Below are positions 12,821 to 13,774 of a stretch of DNA of 13,774 nucleotides, in pieces. A model generated the notes under the pieces. The model saw only the letters and a program-made list of their open reading frames with translations. It was not told the origin of the DNA and searched no databases. The position numbers and the translations under genes were made by a program. This DNA comes from Aestuariivita sp964402685 (GTDB lineage Bacteria; Pseudomonadota; Alphaproteobacteria; Rhodobacterales; Rhodobacteraceae): assembly GCA_964402685.1 (NCBI GenBank), contig CAYODE010000100.1, forward strand, positions 1-13,774, given 5' to 3'. Numbering within the stretch: position 1 is the first letter of the stretch; every line of letters begins with the position of its first letter.

Positions 12821-13135
12821 ATGATCATGGAAATCGTGGAGTTTGACCGGCCGCAGGGGTTCACGGATGCCGATCTATTAGAGGATGCGCGCAGCACGAT
12901 CCCCCGGTGGAAGGGCTATAGCGGATTGATCCGCAAGCATTTTGTCACCGATGGGCCCAAGGTGATGGGTGTCTATATCTGGGAGAGCCGGGAAGATGCG
13001 GCCAAGGGCCATGACGCGGCCTGGGTGGCGGCGTTTACCGAACGGACAGGGGTCAAGCCGACCCTGCGGATCTATGACATGTTCATGGAAATCGACAATG
13101 CGGGCGACGCCGTGCGGGAGTTTCCGACCGGCTGA
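12821..13135 (+). CDS. YdhR / antibiotic-biosynthesis-monooxygenase-like small protein
   Basis: 104-residue protein with the pattern of the dimeric alpha/beta-barrel group (YdhR-like, ABM superfamily). It shows an N-terminal strand (IMEIVEFDRP), a helix (ADLLEDARSTIPRW), a strand pair (YSGLIRKHFVT, VMGVYIWESREDAAKGH) and a final strand (TLRIYDMFMEID). The WESREDA segment with a following His is typical. These proteins include haem-degrading, quinol-modifying and catalytically silent members, so no reaction is assigned. The ATG at 12821 has AAGGAG at 12808-12813, seven bases upstream, ruling against the longer upstream frame. It is divergent from the orphan membrane protein. Confidence 0.8.
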   Translation: MIMEIVEFDRPQGFTDADLLEDARSTIPRWKGYSGLIRKHFVTDGPKVMGVYIWESREDAAKGHDAAWVAAFTERTGVKPTLRIYDMFMEIDNAGDAVREFPTG

Positions 13136-13149
13136 GATCCACCCGGACC

Positions 13150-13578
13150 CTATTCGATCATGTCGACCCGCGTGGCGTGACGCCCGCCTTCAAACTCTGC
13201 ATCCAAAAACGCGTCCACGATGTCGAGCGCCAGCGCATCGCCCACCACCCGCGCCCCGATGGAGAGCATATTGGCATTGTTATGCTCCCGGATCATCCGG
13301 GCTGAGAAGGTGTCGGCACATACCCCGCAGCGGATGCCGGGGACCTTGTTGGCCGCCATCATGATCCCCTGACCGGTGCCGCAGAGGATGATGCCCAGAT
13401 CGGCCTCGCCTTTCGCCACCTGTTCGGCGGCAGCCTTGCCATGGATCGGGTAATGGGTGCTTTCCGGCGTGGTGGGGCCGATATCGGTGACGGTATGGCC
13501 GGCGGCGCTGAGATGGTCAGCGATGGCCTGACGCAGATCAATGGCGGCGTGGTCGGAGGAGAGAACGATGCGGGGCAT
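13150..13578 (-). CDS. rpiB: Ribose-5-phosphate isomerase B
   Basis: 142-residue RpiB/LacAB family enzyme that interconverts ribose 5-phosphate and ribulose 5-phosphate in the pentose phosphate pathway. The signatures are complete: SSDHAAIDLR (Asp9, His10), the catalytic LCGTGQG with Cys66, and CADTFSARMIREHNNANMLSIGARV, which holds the phosphate-binding and general acid-base residues. At residues 42-44, where many homologues have Asp-Tyr-Pro, this one has His-Tyr-Pro. Some relatives use allose 6-phosphate, but the REHNNAN sequence is ordinary for RpiB. The ribosome site before the ATG is weak, and the upstream ~195 bases hold no convincing gene. Confidence 0.95.
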   Translation of the reverse strand: MPRIVLSSDHAAIDLRQAIADHLSAAGHTVTDIGPTTPESTHYPIHGKAAAEQVAKGEADLGIILCGTGQGIMMAANKVPGIRCGVCADTFSARMIREHNNANMLSIGARVVGDALALDIVDAFLDAEFEGGRHATRVDMIE

Positions 13579-13774
13579 GGGGCAGCTTTCGGTGGTGGTT
13601 TCGGGAGGGTGTTACCGCACTGTGGGCGAAAGGTGTACTGGAAATGGTGGGGTAGTGCGAGAGCCTGGGTGGGGGGAGAGCGCGACGCATTCGAATGTGG
13701 AATACCACGATCCGGATCTATCTCGGCGCACGATATACAATCACATGTTTAAAAGGTGCTTTCTGAGACAATTG

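Noticed and set aside
13441..13752. Glycine-rich plus-strand frame over the rpiB start and window end
   Set aside because: It is antisense to rpiB and low-complexity. No start signal or family match is seen, and 13579-13774 appears to be plain upstream sequence.
1..13774. Search by eye for tRNA genes, CRISPR repeats, insertion-sequence ends or phage genes
   Set aside because: No cloverleaf with GGTTC-type arm, no regular direct repeats and no transposase or integrase motif was seen in any frame.

Overview
This window looks like the chromosome of an alphaproteobacterium, most likely a Rhodobacterales member of the Roseobacter type. The evidence is an AspRS with the alphaproteobacterial form of motif 2, a methylmalonyl-CoA epimerase next to a DUF1467 protein, stand-alone DUF6455 proteins, a YdcZ-type transporter, and many AAGGAG/GGAGG ribosome binding sites. 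Genes are dense, mostly in short operons of mixed orientation. I see no tRNA, rRNA, CRISPR array, insertion sequence or phage gene, and no gene-free stretch longer than about 200 bases.

Layout, left to right. 1-1139: 3' part of aspS. 1182-1898: a GNAT acetyltransferase, directly abutting a convergent receiver-domain protein (1899-2618). 2753-3496: methylmalonyl-CoA epimerase and DUF1467, ending in a likely intrinsic terminator. 6281 down to 3514 (minus strand): an 81-residue unknown protein, a class II histone-deacetylase-like hydrolase, a YdjA-type nitroreductase and an EI24/CysZ-like membrane protein. 6400-7119: an M48-type zinc metalloprotease lipoprotein.

7120-10627 is the most interesting part. 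It holds three translationally coupled DUF6455 paralogues (7254-8037) and three tandem mono-haem cytochrome c paralogues (9373-10627). Each triplet is preceded by an FNR-type inverted repeat (TTGAC-N4-ATCAA at 7175, TTGAT-N4-ATCAT at 9295), placed 78-79 bases from box start to start codon. In both cases an ACCTT-containing possible -10 element lies at the same distance from the box. Between the triplets, on the minus strand, lie a DCC-family thiol/disulfide protein, a double-CDGSH iron-sulfur protein and a YdcZ transporter. I infer that this is an oxygen-responsive redox island whose DUF6455 and cytochrome parts may be co-regulated. Its biochemical role is not evident from sequence.

10638-13578: a second, unrelated HExxH lipoprotein (DUF4157-like), a PaaI-type thioesterase, an orphan three-helix membrane protein, a small dimeric alpha/beta-barrel (YdhR/ABM-like) protein and ribose-5-phosphate isomerase B. 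The last ~195 bases (13579-13774), upstream of rpiB, show no convincing gene.
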